This document shows, piece by piece, positions 54,128 to 64,000 of a stretch of DNA of 64,000 nucleotides. Source of the DNA: Bolinopsis microptera. Its lineage: Eukaryota > Ctenophora > Tentaculata > Lobata > Bolinopsidae. The notes below the pieces were generated by a model. It made no database searches, was not told where the DNA came from, and saw only the letters and a list, made by a program, of their open reading frames with translations. Numbering within the stretch: the stretch's first letter is position 1; the number at the start of each line of letters is the position of its first letter. The position numbers and the translations under genes were made by a program. The stretch is taken from the NCBI RefSeq assembly GCF_026151205.1, contig NC_087084.1:12923453-12987452 (forward strand). Direction: 5' to 3'.

Positions 54128-57100
54128 GTTTATGGTTGGTGGATGGTGTGTGACTGTAACGGGTCCGCATGACTGTAAAAGTCAGTACGTTTAACGCCTC
54201 GAGGAAGATCGCAGGATTCCTAGTCTACGCTACTCTTTTCATCATGGCTACGACACTCAATTTTGGGACATGGAATGTTTGCGGTCTATCGACCACATAC
54301 AGGCAACACTTCGTTGCAGAGGACATCGACAGATATAACTTAGACATTTTAGCACTTCAGGAGACCAAGACACGTGAATACTTGGAAACAACACTCCCTG
54401 GACATCATCGATTGTTTTTGTTTGATCAGAGACACGATAGACACGGTGGACTTGGGTTTATTGTTAACAAGCGTTTTTTGGAATGTATAGTATCTCATCA
54501 TCAGATCAGTGACAGAGTTGTTTATATGGACTTTAAATTAAGTGCTAAAAGGGTGGATCAACCACCTTGTCATATCAGAATTGTTAATTGTTACAGCCCT
54601 ACGAATCCCAAGTCAGTTCAGAATCCCCGATTAGCAACTCAATTTTACGATGAGCTACTCGAGGCTATCAGTGTACCTGCTAGATTTGAAGTATGGATGT
54701 TAGGCGACTTTAATGCCAAACTTGGCAAAAGAAGCCCTGTTGATGTAGAAAATGGTTTACATGTGAATATTGGTAGACATGGTGTTGGGAGGAGGAATGA
54801 AAACGGTGAAAGGTTGCTACACTTTCTCACTGCTAATGGCCTGTTTGCTGCCAACACTTCATTCTCCCATAGCAGCAGACAGATTACCACACGGACTGGT
54901 TGGATTCGGGATCGAGCAACCAGGAAAAGTAAACCTTATTTCCAACAGATTGACTTCATACTCTGCAAGTCCAGAAGCAAGGCACTGCTAACTGATGCCA
55001 GGTCATATGCAGGTACAAAGCACCGCAGTGACCACAAACTTGTTGTTGCCAAGGCAGATTTTTCGCAGCGCTTCATTTTGTACAGGGAGATCAGAGCATT
55101 TCAGAAGACTTATAACACAACAACCTTGATTGGAAGCAAACAGGCTCAACAACAATATCAGCAAGAACTTCGTCAGAAACTTTAGCAAACTGTATCAGAT
55201 CCTGACTTTACCTCCAACAACACGAAACAGCAATTTGATATACTTTTTGGTGAATTTAAAGAAGCTGCTGTTTCCACTGTGGGTTTTCGCGAGCCACAGC
55301 GAAAGAGGAATCATTCCTCTGACAGTCAAGTTGTTAGCATGTCTGAAGAAAGGAAACAACTTTTACAACAACTGAACAACAACGAATACAGAGACAGGAC
55401 AGCTCTCAGAGCTAAAATCAACAGGCTCTCAAACGACATTACTAAACGGTTGAAAACATTGAGAGTTGAGTTAGCAAACAGCCTAGCTAACTCTATAGCC
55501 ACCATAGACGAAGGACGGAGAATGTTTGAAGCTGCTCGTCAACTATCAGGCAAACAGAAAACGGGTGCAGGCTCTGTGTCTGTTTTCAACAATGACAACC
55601 AACTGGTAGATAATGAACGAGACAAGGCTGAAATCATTCGCCAGTACTTCGAAGAACACTACACTGGACCTGACAGTGAACCACCACTAGAACCGTTCAC
55701 AGGTAACCCTAGGCCCCTTCAAAACCCCATTACAGCGTTTGAAGTTGAGCTTGCGGCCAAGAAACTCAAGAACGGTAAAGCTGTTGGACCAGATGGGATC
55801 CCAAACGAATTTCTCAAACACTCTCCTGAAATCTTTTTTTCCACATTTGCACAACTTACTAATCGATCCTTTGAGCTCCATGAACATGTACCTTCTTTCA
55901 CAGAGGGATACCTTACTCCGCTCCAAAAACCTGGAAAGCCACTAGGCCCCCCTAAGAATTTGCGCCCACTTTGCCTACTAAACGGTACTAGAAAGATATT
56001 GTCCATGATAGTCTTGAAGCGCATCCAAAGGCAAGTATCTCAATACACTGGTCCTTGGCAGAATGCCTATAAACCTGGCCATAGTTGTGCAAATATCGTT
56101 TGGACCCAGCGAATACTAGTGTCAGTTGTCAAAGAAAAACGCTGGTCTCTTCATAAGATGGGCATTGACATGTCCTCTGCTTTTGATACCATAAAGAGGT
56201 CGGTATTACTTGACATTTTAGCTGATGCTGGTTGTAGTGAGGACGACATTCGACTGGTAAGGTATTTGCTCGCAAATACTAAACTGAAGATCAAAGTGAA
56301 CTCAACAATATCGGGAGAGTTAATTGTCACGATTGGAGCTTTTCAAGGCGACAGTTTGTCTGGAAACTTGTTCACTCTATATCTGGCAGCAGCACTTTAC
56401 CACCTGCGTGCTGTTATGTCCTATCTAAGACCTAACCCTCCCATAGCTGAGAATCTGCTACCCCTCGAGTGGGAGTATGCAGATGATGCTGATTTTACTG
56501 ATGAGGATAAAAGCAACTTGGAGTCTTTGTTGCCAATATGTAAAGAGATATTGGAAGAGTGGAATCTTTTTGTCAATGAGTCAAAAACCGAGTTCACCCA
56601 CTTCTATCTGGCCGGCAAGAACGAGGTTGATGACAAAGGAGAGCCACTCAGAGGTAGAGAACCTTGGAGGTCATCTATCTCTCTAGGCTCTAAGTTGTGT
56701 AGCATCGAAGATGTCAAGAGACGATGTATACTTGCTAACATTGCTTTTCAGAACTACAAAAAAGTCTGGGAACAAGGTAGACGTATACCCTTGAAGATTC
56801 GACTCAAGATATATGAAGCACAAGTTGTTTCAATACTGATGTATAATTGCAACAGTTGGGCAACATCTAAACAACTCCTTCAAAAACTTGATGTCTGCCA
56901 CAGGAATCATCTCCGTACGATCATCGGCATGACCTACCCTAATGTCATACGAAATGTGACTCTATACAAACGCTGCGAAGTTGTTCCACTAAGTGAGCGT
57001 GTTGCTCGTGCACGGTGGAGAATGCTCGGTCACATCCTCCGCAGTGATAATAACTCACCTGCCCAGCTTGCCTTACATTTTGCTGTAGAGAGTCAGAGTT

Positions 57101-57358
57101 TGATGAGAGGTAGAGTCGGACGACACCAGTCAAACTTGTTAAAAACTATTTTGAACGATTTAAGTGACAGAAACTTTAGACTTGTAAATACAAACGATTT
57201 ATACCATTTAAGACTTTTTGCAACAGATAGAAAAGCATGGAGAGAGTTAAGCATGATTTAGTTTATTCTGTGTTATTTTTCTCTTGGTGACTTATCAGGT
57301 CATCAAGATGTTCTTTATGTTCTATTTTTGATTTGAATAAAGTTATATAATAATAATA
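54128..57358 (+). mobile_element. RTE-type LINE, apparently full length, 11-bp target duplication
   Basis: Flanked by ATCTCAAAAAA at 54117-54127 and 57359-57369. The 3' end is an ATAATAATAAT tail, typical of RTE elements. One long ORF fills it. The single stop codon and clear duplication suggest a recent insertion. Confidence 0.92.
54244..57261 (+). pseudogene. RTE-type endonuclease/reverse transcriptase with one in-frame TAG
   Basis: A 1006-codon frame from ATG 54244, broken only by TAG at 55183-55185 (codon 314); the frame is unchanged on both sides. Endonuclease residues 1-290: FGTWNVCGL, LALQETK, MLGDFNAKLG, QQIDFILC, HRSDHKLVV. Reverse transcriptase about 500-800: VGPDGIPNEF, LRPLCLLNGTRK, GIDMSSAFDT, AFQGDSLSGNL and catalytic EYADDADF. 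A C-terminal LDVCHRNHLRTIIGM...RWRMLGHILR segment is typical of RTE-like proteins. The context CTT TAG CAA suggests a single C-to-T or similar change. In-frame ATGs after the stop could allow a separate RT protein. Confidence 0.92.
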
Positions 57359-57369
57359 ATCTCAAAAAA

Positions 57370-57842
57370 TGATGTAAAGTTTTTAATATGACGTAGAATT
57401 AAAGCTATTTCGGTACAGCCCAAGTGCTAAGCATGCTCGTTAGAAAAACTATGAACAATGAACATAACATGCTAGCTTTCTTTATTTTTGTAAGTCGCGT
57501 CGGCTGACATCTTGAGTTGTACTGGATGTAACAAGTTTATTATCGGATGTCTACTTATATTTATTATGATATCATTATTCATTGTAATGGCAATAAAATT
57601 TAAATTTTGTTTTACTTAAAAAATTTTGTTTTACTTAAAGTCCATTCAGTATACAAAATTAACTCAATTATTTGGCATAAAATGGTTATTTCTAATCATA
57701 TGGATCGAAGGCAGAACGTTATATTTTTTTTGACTAATTGAAATTTGACTTATTATTGATAAATCAACGTGTTTACTTTTGATCTTACAAAAAAAGCGGA
57801 GAAAAAACAAAAAACGCAAAAGGAGCAACACAGGAGGAGTAA
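57370..57842. other. Non-coding spacer with a short LINE tail
   Basis: 57555-57639 looks like the 3' terminus of another CR1-like LINE: CAATAAAATTTAAATTTTG followed by two TTTTGTTTTACTTAAA units, parallel to the AAATTTGTTTCACT tails of the other copies. The rest is AT-rich with no gene. Confidence 0.5.
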
Positions 57843-58115
57843 ACTGCAAAGAAACTGCCTCAAACTGCCACAAACTGCTACAAACTGCTATTATACTTAC
57901 TGCTACAAACTGCCACTAACTGCCACCAACTGCCACCAACTGCTTATACTAACTGCTGCAATCGCGCCCACGCATTCGCGCGCCGTTTGTAGCAGTTTGT
58001 AGCAGTTGCGCGCGTGTCTTTACTGCGCAACGCACCCCGCGCGCAACTGCTACAGACTGCTACAAACTACTACTAACTGCCATTAACTGCCACTAACTGC
58101 CACTAACTGCCACGA
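57843..58115. repeat. Degenerate ~10-bp tandem repeat (AACTGCCACT-like), both orientations
   Basis: Runs of AACTGCCACT or AACTGCTACA surround a GC-rich core (CGCGCCCACGCATTCGCGCGC) near 57965, where the repeat reverses as GTTTGTAGCAGTTTGTAGC. The direct and inverted runs could pair. Confidence 0.8.
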
Positions 58116-58704
58116 CGTGTTACAATAGAAAAGTATTTTGATTAAAAAGCAGAGCGCGCTACTTCGAAAAATTTTACTTGGGGACCCCAGGCTCTTATAT
58201 TAATTTACTGGGCCGCGCTCAGCCTGTCATTCCGCCTAATCTCTATTCGTTTAACAACATTAAAGCCTGGGGTCCTCAGGTAAATATTAATATATAATGA
58301 ATTATACATGTGTATTATATATTCATATGCTGTACGTTTATGAGATACCGCGCTACTTGATTCACGATGTCAATCCTTCGCATCTCGCCGATCTGCATAC
58401 CACATACGTGGTTGCGAGAACAGAGAAGCATTATTTGATGCGCTAGAAGCATTATTTGATGCGCGCGCGACCCAGTAGTGCATCGCGCTACAACCGCGCT
58501 ACGTATTCATTATCCTTGCAGTTTAACCCTTAACGGCCGGTGATACTCGTAAAATATCTGTTCCATATATTGTTAGGACCGTCGACGAGTCCAACTCGGC
58601 GCGCGTCCTGGTAGGTTGTAAACCTACAATTCAACCCGGGTACCAGACGTTGCTGTCACGTGACTCCCAGCTGCGTTTTGATTGGACGTCAGATGAATTT
58701 AAGT
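58116..58704. other. Repeat mosaic without genes
   Basis: It contains miniature element copy 2, the SINE-like block shared with 44770, a duplicated GCATTATTTGATGCGC unit at 58428-58462, and a ~90-bp segment (GGGTACCAGACGTTGCTG...) repeated at 61037. Confidence 0.6.
58205..58283 (+). mobile_element. 80-bp miniature element, copy 2 (duplication ATATTAAT)
   Basis: Same element with scattered changes, flanked by ATATTAAT at 58197-58204 and 58284-58291. An inverted partial copy of its right end (CTTGGGGACCCCAGGCT) lies at about 58177-58193. Confidence 0.88.
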
Positions 58705-58708
58705 TCCT

Positions 58709-58787
58709 TTACTGGGCCGCGCTCAGCCTGTCATTCCGCCAAATCTTTATATGTTAATGAACATAATAGCCTGGGGTCCTCAGGTAA
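58709..58787 (+). mobile_element. 80-bp miniature element, copy 3 (duplication AAGTTCCT, empty site in window)
   Basis: Flanked by AAGTTCCT at 58701-58708 and 58788-58795. The paralogous sequence at 61081-61115 has a single uninterrupted AAGTTCCT, giving an empty site and proving the exact ends. Confidence 0.93.
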
Positions 58788-58804
58788 AAGTTCCTCTATA
58801 ACTA

Positions 58805-59415
58805 ATCTCTACTATAATTCAGAAAATTCTTTCTGTATGTCTGTATGTACGACCGCACACGTGCAAATCAGACGAGAAATAGGAAGTGGCGTAGTTACCA
58901 TGGTAACGAGGATTGTTACACGCACGTGCACGTGCAATGATTGTTTTAACGTCAATTTGATCGGTTTTGTTGATATAACGTTGTGTTTATAGTGCGAGCA
59001 ACATTTTAATCGGCTGTATTTTCGGTTTGTTTAGGATATTTTTTGACGCGATTTAACATTATTACTAACAAAAAATACTATTAGCTTCCTCCCTGTGACC
59101 ACGGGTTTTCTAGTCTCTACTATAATCCAAAGAATTATTTCTGCTGTCTGTATGCTGTATGTACGACCGCCCACGTGCAAATTAGATGAAAAATAGGAAT
59201 TTGCATAGTAACCGTAGTAACTGGGGTTGTTACACGCACGTGCACGTGCAAAGATTTGTGATTGACATTTTGATCGGTTTTGTCGATATTACGTTGTGTT
59301 TAGTGCGAGCAACATTTTAATCGGCTGTATCTTCGGTTGTGTAGGATATTTTTTGACGCGATTGAAACTTATTACTAACAAAAAATACTATTAGCTTCCT
59401 CCCTGTGAGCTGTAT
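58805..59415 (+). repeat. ~305-bp repeat, cluster 1 (2 units)
   Basis: Units start CTCTACTATAATTC at 58807 and 59114. Each includes GTACGACCGC, CACGTGCAAAT, a CATGGTAAC-type site, CGCACGTGCACGTGCAA, a TTTTGATCGGTTTTG segment and GATATTTTTTGACGCGAT. They end near TAGCTTCCTCCCTGTGA. Confidence 0.85.
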
Positions 59416-59603
59416 ACAGGGCTGTGAAAAATTTGAGGTATTTTAAATTCTAAAACTTTGATGCACATAACCCTGTGTTTTAATAGATGTAAAAGATAAA
59501 TATATCACTTAGAAATAATCCCAGGAAATAGCACAAGTGTCCTTACAGCAGATCAAATTAAATATGATTGTCTGTCTGGAATGTTATGAGATATTATTGT
59601 GCA
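59416..59603. other. Non-coding, nothing recognised
   Basis: AT-rich sequence between the repeat cluster and the GIY-YIG remnant. No structure noted. Confidence 0.4.
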
Positions 59604-59967
59604 TTAGAAGAAGTCGGTGAATCCGTTGTGCTGCTGTCCGGTAATTTCATTCCTACTGTCGAGGGGCGGCCCGAGATCTCTGATCAACATTCCCTCCCGA
59701 AGGTAGGTGTCGAGTGTGTCCCGACCTGTTTGGAGTATCTCAGGTGTCCATTTTTGAGGAGGGTGCTGATATCCACTCGGCCACGTTGAGGATCCGTGGG
59801 ATGGGCTGAGAGCGTGTGTCCCCGGAAGCAGTTCGTTCGTTGACCAGTCTCGCACTTGCTTCGTGGGCTCTCATTTTCTTCGGAACTATCTTCCTAGAGC
59901 AGCCTACGAACGTGGGTTTATCTTGTGCGGGGCACATGTTGCATGTCAATTGATATTTGATATACAT
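59604..59967 (-). pseudogene. Frameshifted GIY-YIG-like nuclease fragment (Penelope-like?)
   Basis: Minus-strand frame 59967-59740 reads YQLTCNMCPAQDKPTFVGCS followed by a basic stretch and RAHEAS, resembling the GIY-YIG pattern of a Tyr/Leu/Cys-Cys start, a FVG turn and an R..EH motif. The overlapping frame 59855-59604 reads REGMLIRDLGPPLDSRNEITG, like the terminal part of that domain. Penelope-like retroelements end in such a nuclease. The frames differ, so it is broken. Identification is tentative. Confidence 0.42.
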
Positions 59968-61114
59968 ACTACATAGTGCGTGGTTCGGCTTGGCATACCA
60001 GCAGCGCAGAAGAGTCAGTCGTATTTGTCACACGATTCGTTGGGTGGAGGGTTGATCATGGATTTGATGGGTCAGCCCGACGTCACTACCAGTCTTGCGT
60101 CAATTCCACTTCTATTCACTATTGAGCGCCGTTCTAATTAGTCTAGTGTGGGCTTCACTTATGTACGGCACCTTCAGGATGTATTTGGGGTTGGTCCTGG
60201 ATTGAGTGGTGATTCAATAACTTCAATAATTGAGAAAGAGAGACACAATGGGAGCGGTCCACTTTACCCATGATTATGGGTTTTGGTCAAATTTAAGAAA
60301 TGCTTTCAAAAATGCTTTCAAATGTGCGTGTTAACCGTCGCAGCTATTCAGAAGTTATTCAGCTTTGTGCTCCTGTCTAATTCCTTCCGAGTCGGTCAAC
60401 ACCCCATCAATTTTGACTAAGTGTCTGGAAACTTTAGAATCGAAAGTTGCTACTTTTGCATTCTCGATGGGACTAAATCAAATAAGTCAGAATTTGTAGG
60501 TTCACGAGGTATGTAATGTGTAATGCCTCATGAGGTTTATCAATAAATTATTCATAGATTCATATCGATCGTGTACACTATAATCTGATCAGTCCTAGCA
60601 GCACAACAGTGGAGTGCTATTCATATAGTACAGCTCGCCTGTATAATTATAAAGGGTAAACACGGAATGCAAATGTCAAGTTTGTGATTAATGAAGTAAC
60701 TACACTGCTACTTATATGATAAATGCTACTAATAAAGATGGACATGTATAACAATGCTTACGGAATATGAATGGTCCACAAAATAGTAATCATACACAAT
60801 ACAGGAACTGGAAGAAGCTTGAAAGCTTCTTGAAAAATATAAATGATGCGATAGTTTGTTAGTAAGAAATGCTATCAAAAATACGTGTTAACCGCGTCGC
60901 AGCTATTCAGGAGTTATTCAGTTTCATTTTAATAAAGCGATGGTAGAAATGACATATTTTAACGAAGTACGCAAAACACTCTTGAGAAATACGTATTCGT
61001 ATGCCGTACGTATTCAACATCCTTGCAGTTCAACCCGGGTACCGGACGTTGCTGTCACGTGACCTCCCAGCTGCGTTTTGATTGGACGTCAGATGAATTT
61101 AAGTTCCTCTACTA
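59968..61114. other. Non-coding repeat-derived interval
   Basis: 60296-60368 and 60866-60926 share GTGTTAACCG, TCGCAGCTATTCAG and AGTTATTCAG. The last ~90 bp repeat the segment at 58628-58708, here without the miniature element. No gene seen. Confidence 0.5.
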
Positions 61115-62045
61115 ATCTCTACTATAATTCAAAGAATTATTTTTGTAGGATGTACGACCGCCCACGTGCAAATTAGACGAGAAATAGGAATTTGCATAGT
61201 AACCATGGTAACGAGGGTTATTACACGCACGTGCACGTGCAATGATTGTTTTAACGCCATTTTGATCGGTTTTGTTGATATTACGCTGTGTTGAGTACGA
61301 ACAATATTTTAATTGGCTGTATCTCCGGTTTTGTAGGATATTTTTTGACGCGATTTGAACTTACTTACAAAAAATCCCTGTGACCACGGGTTTTCTAGTC
61401 TCTACTATAATTCAGAGAATTATTTCTGATGTAGAATGTCTGTACGACCGCCCACGTGCAAATTAGACGAGAAATAGGAATTTAGGTAACAACCAAAACA
61501 TTCCATAGCAACGGTGTTTTAATGCACACATGCACGTGCAAAGATTGTTTAAACGTCATTTTGACGGTTTTGTGGTAATTACGTTGTGTTTAAAGTGTTT
61601 TATATTTAAATCGGCTGTATCTCCGGTTGGGATGGATATTTTTTGATGCGATTAAAACTTTCTTTCAAAGAATACTACTAGCTTCGTCCCTGTTACCACG
61701 GGCTTTCTAGTCTCTACTATAATTCAAAGAATTATTTCTGTATGATGTCTGTACGACCGCCCACGTGCAAATTAGGTGAAAAATAACCATGGTGACGGTA
61801 TTCAAAAGCGCACGTGCAAAGATTTGCGAGCGACATTTTGATCGGTTTTGTGGTAATCACGTTGTGTTCAGTGCGAGCTACATTTTAATCGACTGTATCT
61901 TCGGTTGTGACGGATATTTGTTGATGCTATAAAAACTGACTACCAAAGAATACTGTTAGCTTCCTCACTGTGATCACGGGCTTCCTATATATTATAATTC
62001 AAAGAATTATTTCTGCTGTATGAGGTATTGTATATATACGTTAGA
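61115..62045 (+). repeat. ~300-bp repeat, cluster 2 (3 units and a partial)
   Basis: Units start at about 61117, 61400 and 61711, and a partial one at about 61990. Same motif order as cluster 1. Each start has the small palindrome ATAATTCAAAGAATTAT. Units are 15-25% diverged by eye, so this is an older tandem array. Confidence 0.85.
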
Positions 62046-62105
62046 ATAGCAATAACTTAAGCAGCAATAATAATTAATAAAATGTGCAGGTACGTGAGAG
62101 TGTAC

Positions 62106-62441
62106 TCCACACCACACCACACCACACCACACCACACCACACCACACCACACCACACCACACCACACCACACCACACCACACCACACCACACCACACCAC
62201 ACCACACCACACCACACCACACCACACCACACCACACCACACCACACCACACCACACCACACCACACCACACCACACCACACCACACCACACCACACCAC
62301 ACCACACCACACCACACCACACCACACCACACCACACCACACCACACCACACCACACCACACCACACCACACCACACCACACCACACCACACCACACCAC
62401 ACCACACCACACCACACCACACCACACCACACCACACCACA
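62106..62441 (+). repeat. Pentanucleotide microsatellite (CCACA)n, about 67 copies
   Basis: 336 bp of uninterrupted CCACA units. Open frames on both strands across it are a by-product of the repeat. Confidence 0.98.
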
Positions 62442-63221
62442 GTTGGTGTGATGTGGTGTTTTTATCCATCTAATAGTACATAAATAATATATACAGGGTG
62501 TTTAAAAAATCTTGCAAGGATGTTCTTTTTTGGATAACTTTTAATCCCTTTTATTAATATTTGTCTGAACTTCATTCTGTAAAACTTTATTGGTAGTTCT
62601 AAGGTTTAATGGTGACTTCTCAAGTTTTTACGTTACCATGACCACCATAGCAACCGCAATCAGTCCTCTAGCAACCGAGGTAAATTTAGGTAATTTTTTC
62701 TCTTATCGACCAAATGGTAGACCAATATTATCTACAAATGATATTGTATTATACTAATGATCATACAGCTTTTCTGAAGAGGCATATTCAACTCTGTTCT
62801 AAAGTCCACCCTAAAGTCTACCATAAAATCTAACCTTAAATCTACCATAAAATCTACCATAAAATCTACCCTAAAGTCTAACCTCAGTGGTTCGGCTTCT
62901 TAGCTGAACTGCCCATAATTTGAAATGTAACGTGCTATAAGTAATTCGAATTTTGAATTATACAAAGAATAACAGATTCTACTTGAAATTTATTGAAGCG
63001 AAAAAGCAATATTACATCTTGAAATGAAAAACTATTATTATTAAACGATTGCAATAAAAAGCTCAGTGAACAACAAAAAGCAGAAAAAAATTATAACTAT
63101 GGAACATATAACAAATGTTCAAGTTCGGGGCGCTTAAGTTCGGGGTCGGGGACCGGGGTCGAAGTTGAACATCAGAGTTACGAAAGTTTGGCATCTGTTG
63201 TTCAGTATCCTGGTATTATTG
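62442..63221. other. Non-coding spacer with 14-bp repeats
   Basis: About six units like AAAATCTACCATA lie at 62805-62886. TACAGGGTGTTTAAAAAA at 62493 resembles a mariner-type end, but no partner was found. A G-rich GTTCGGGG run lies at 63123-63165. No gene seen before the membrane protein. Confidence 0.55.
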
Positions 63222-63995
63222 TCATCTCTGTAACCTAACCTTTCTACACGTGTATCGATTCTGAATTGGCAGTGCAACTCTAACAATGGTTTGCAGAAAC
63301 ATCTGTATGGAGAGAATCTTCAGTGCACTGGTAGGAAGTTTATAAATACCTCCCAAGATTAAGGTAGTGCTAATTTCGCAATCAGACGTCGCTCCATTAA
63401 GTAAGGAACCGAACATTAGTGCACCCTTATCCTGGATTCTATTCCAGAAAAGGTAGCAAATTATTCCCAAGTCAAAGCTTATCTCCACCAAACTCGTTAG
63501 AAGACACTGCTTGAGATTTCTTTTCTGGTTGCTGCCCACGTCTTGTGTAGAGTTGTGGTAGTAGCCCACTATGTAGATGATGCAGAGTATTGCTGACCCA
63601 GCATAGCCCAGAAGGAGCAGTGTTGTTTCTATCACGGACATAATGTTGATGTGCCATCCGAAGTCATCACAGCGCCCACCCCAAACTGCTTCAAACTGCC
63701 AAATTGTTAAGGGTACATAAATCATAACCAGCTGAACGAAAACAGCAAAACCTAAGATTTTTTCCATCCTTTTTTTGTGTTCCCTGAAAACGAATGGCTT
63801 GTATAGTATGAAGCATTGAAATGAGTAAACTGTTTCTTGATAAAACTTCAGGAAAGTGATCGTTGTCTGGTGCAAACGACCTGAAAAGCTGTAAAAAGCA
63901 AGAAAAAGATCATAAAAACTAGACACAACACCTCTTACTATTAGATTTGCAGCGATTTCCTCGCTCAGAATAAACATTCCCATTATCATGTTCAT
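63222..63995 (-). CDS. Multi-pass membrane protein, GPCR-like, partial
   Basis: 257 codons from the window edge to TGA at 63222. Hydrophobic segments: around VVSSFYDLFLAFYSF, FAVFVQLVMIYVPLTIW, TTLLLLGYAGSAILCIIYIV, SLVEISFDLGIICYLFW and ALKILSIQMFLQTIV, with short charged loops such as FREHKKRMEK and NQKRNLKQ between them. This suggests a seven-helix receptor or related transporter; no family motif (DRY, NPxxY) is clear. The ATG at 63995 is only five bases from the window end, so the protein may begin further upstream. It is the only apparent host gene in the window and is uninterrupted. Confidence 0.55.
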   Translation of the reverse strand: MNMIMGMFILSEEIAANLIVRGVVSSFYDLFLAFYSFSGRLHQTTITFLKFYQETVYSFQCFILYKPFVFREHKKRMEKILGFAVFVQLVMIYVPLTIWQFEAVWGGRCDDFGWHINIMSVIETTLLLLGYAGSAILCIIYIVGYYHNSTQDVGSNQKRNLKQCLLTSLVEISFDLGIICYLFWNRIQDKGALMFGSLLNGATSDCEISTTLILGGIYKLPTSALKILSIQMFLQTIVRVALPIQNRYTCRKVRLQR

Positions 63996-64000
63996 GACAG

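Noticed and set aside
62007..62483. Open frames of 127-142 codons across the CCACA repeat on both strands
   Set aside because: Any stop-free pentanucleotide repeat is open in all frames; this is low-complexity sequence.
62493..62510. Mariner-like end TACAGGGTGTTTAAAAAA
   Set aside because: No inverted partner or transposase fragment is found within the window.

Overview
The window is repeat-dominated nuclear DNA from an animal that uses spliced-leader (SL) trans-splicing. The evidence is a tandem array of 5S rRNA genes linked to a second small-RNA gene with the full layout of an SL RNA: a leader exon ending ...TTTGAG, a GTAAG splice donor, a hairpin with a UCCG loop, an Sm-type site AUCUUUUGG and a 3' hairpin. 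Most of the rest is mobile DNA: LINEs of several lineages, a Ty3/gypsy element and several small DNA transposons. The phylum cannot be fixed from sequence alone. Interstitial TTAGGG-like repeats and animal-type LINEs fit many invertebrate groups with SL trans-splicing.

Layout. 1-13538: about 77 copies of a ~176-bp satellite with a poly-C tract. 13539-29503: eight ~880-bp units, each with an SL RNA gene and a 5S gene on the + strand plus one copy of the satellite segment. A LINE (16068-18548, minus strand, TGAA duplication) and a complete Ty3/gypsy element (21825-28459, CAAGT duplication, apparently identical LTRs) interrupt the array. The gypsy element is itself split by a 1.5-kb TTAA-flanked DNA element (25978-27486). 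29785-42560: a 5'-truncated CR1-like LINE, split by a second, full-length copy of the same family (32950-40271). 42561-49090: mostly unknown DNA, an old LINE fragment, two possible exons and an intact LINE ORF2 (minus strand). 49094-50665: a DNA element with long inverted repeats. 51235-57640: another CR1-like LINE, a near-intact RTE-type LINE with an 11-bp target duplication, and a short LINE tail. 57640-63200: mosaic of tandem and dispersed repeats, an ~80-bp element with 8-bp duplications, a decayed GIY-YIG fragment and a 336-bp pentanucleotide microsatellite. 63222-63995: the only apparent host protein-coding region, a multi-pass membrane protein running to the window edge.

Two results stand out. 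First, the full-length CR1-like LINE begins with the leader exon of the neighbouring SL RNA genes, joined exactly at the predicted splice donor. This looks like a retrotransposed, trans-spliced LINE mRNA, and it supports the SL gene call independently. Second, ORF1 of that LINE carries a PHD-like finger, an apparent AlkB-type 2-oxoglutarate/Fe(II) dioxygenase (HxD...H...R-x5-R) and an SGNH esterase with its S/D/H residues. PHD and esterase domains are known in CR1 ORF1 proteins; I do not know of an AlkB domain between them as an established feature. The satellite can be explained as the 5S/SL unit with both genes deleted at a T-tract and then amplified.
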